Part shown: positions 63,967 through 64,000 of the stretch, in pieces
How the letters are laid out: each line of letters begins with the position of its first letter
Position numbering within the stretch: position 1 is the first letter of the stretch
Assembly: GCF_032051575.1 (NCBI RefSeq)
Contig: NZ_DAMBYD010000008.1
Coordinates: forward strand, 146,229-210,228
Source: Aminipila sp032051575
GTDB taxonomy: Bacteria; Bacillota; Clostridia; Peptostreptococcales; Anaerovoracaceae
DNA: 64,000 bases
Direction: 5' to 3'
Translations under genes and position numbers: made by a program
Notes under the pieces: model-generated
Databases searched by the model: none
What the model was told of the DNA's origin: nothing
The model's input: the letters and a program-made list of their open reading frames with translations, nothing else

Positions 63967-64000
63967 ATGATTAATAAGATCAGAACAGCCGAAGAAGCAG
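63967..64000 (+). CDS. CoA-transferase alpha subunit, start only
   Basis: ATG after AAAGAAAGG, eleven codons visible (MINKIRTAEEA). This matches the start of AtoD-type acetate/butyrate-acetoacetate CoA-transferase alpha subunits, which are standard neighbours of kam genes. Cut by the window end. Confidence 0.55.
   Translation, partial: MINKIRTAEEA

Overview
The window reads as a low-GC anaerobic Firmicute (clostridial, Eubacteriales-type) that lives on amino acids. The evidence is A/T-rich codon use, AGGAGG-type ribosome sites, TTG starts, a Mn riboswitch, several sigma-54 activators and, at the right end, a lysine fermentation cluster. No tRNA, rRNA, CRISPR array, insertion sequence or prophage was seen. 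Species cannot be fixed from the sequence.

Left part (1-15.5 kb): a truncated RND efflux adaptor with its pump; a pseudouridine synthase; an EamA exporter behind a leader with a 29-codon peptide and a terminator; a 51-residue orphan peptide; a split ThrE-type exporter; a response regulator with a degenerate GGDEF domain; a MerR regulator; and a TetR-controlled operon (TetR, lipoprotein adaptor, EmrA-like adaptor, EmrB-like pump) behind a 24-bp palindromic operator.

Middle (14-28 kb): a RocR-like sigma-54 activator faces a -24/-12 promoter and an arginine-type catabolic operon (amidinotransferase-fold hydrolase, RocB-like peptidase, amino acid permease). Then come a GGCT-fold protein, an HD-GYP protein, a YdjM-like protein, an M23 peptidase, a zinc uptake operon (small Cys/His membrane protein, ZnuA, ZnuC, ZnuB, lipoprotein) and a CGGC protein. 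TerC lies behind what looks like the amputated 3' part of a yybP-ykoY manganese riboswitch; a fuller copy precedes a cation exchanger at 31.8 kb. Between 27 and 37 kb are two related small Asn/Lys-rich proteins, a DUF4489-like protein and a Cys-rich repeat protein. Three minus-strand genes there share an upstream box.

Right-middle (34.8-50.4 kb): FAD oxidoreductase, amidohydrolase, CBS-type Mn pyrophosphatase, YfcC-type transporter, PepD dipeptidase, argininosuccinate lyase, a three-subunit molybdenum hydroxylase with a MocA-like nucleotidyltransferase, and a CoA-acylating aldehyde dehydrogenase.

Right end (50.5-64 kb): lysine fermentation. kal runs leftward; a regulator, two kdd copies, kamA, kamB, kamC, kamD, kamE, an AtoE-type transporter and the start of a CoA-transferase subunit run rightward. 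KamA makes beta-lysine, KamDE makes 3,5-diaminohexanoate, Kdd oxidises it, and Kal removes ammonia from 3-aminobutyryl-CoA. The cleavage enzyme Kce is not in the window. The most striking item is the regulator: its N-terminal half is a degenerate copy of Kdd fused to a sigma-54 AAA+ activator. Matching GAACC-N6-GGTTC dyads and near-perfect -24/-12 promoters lie before both kal and kdd, so the pathway seems to be read by a sensor made from one of its own enzymes.
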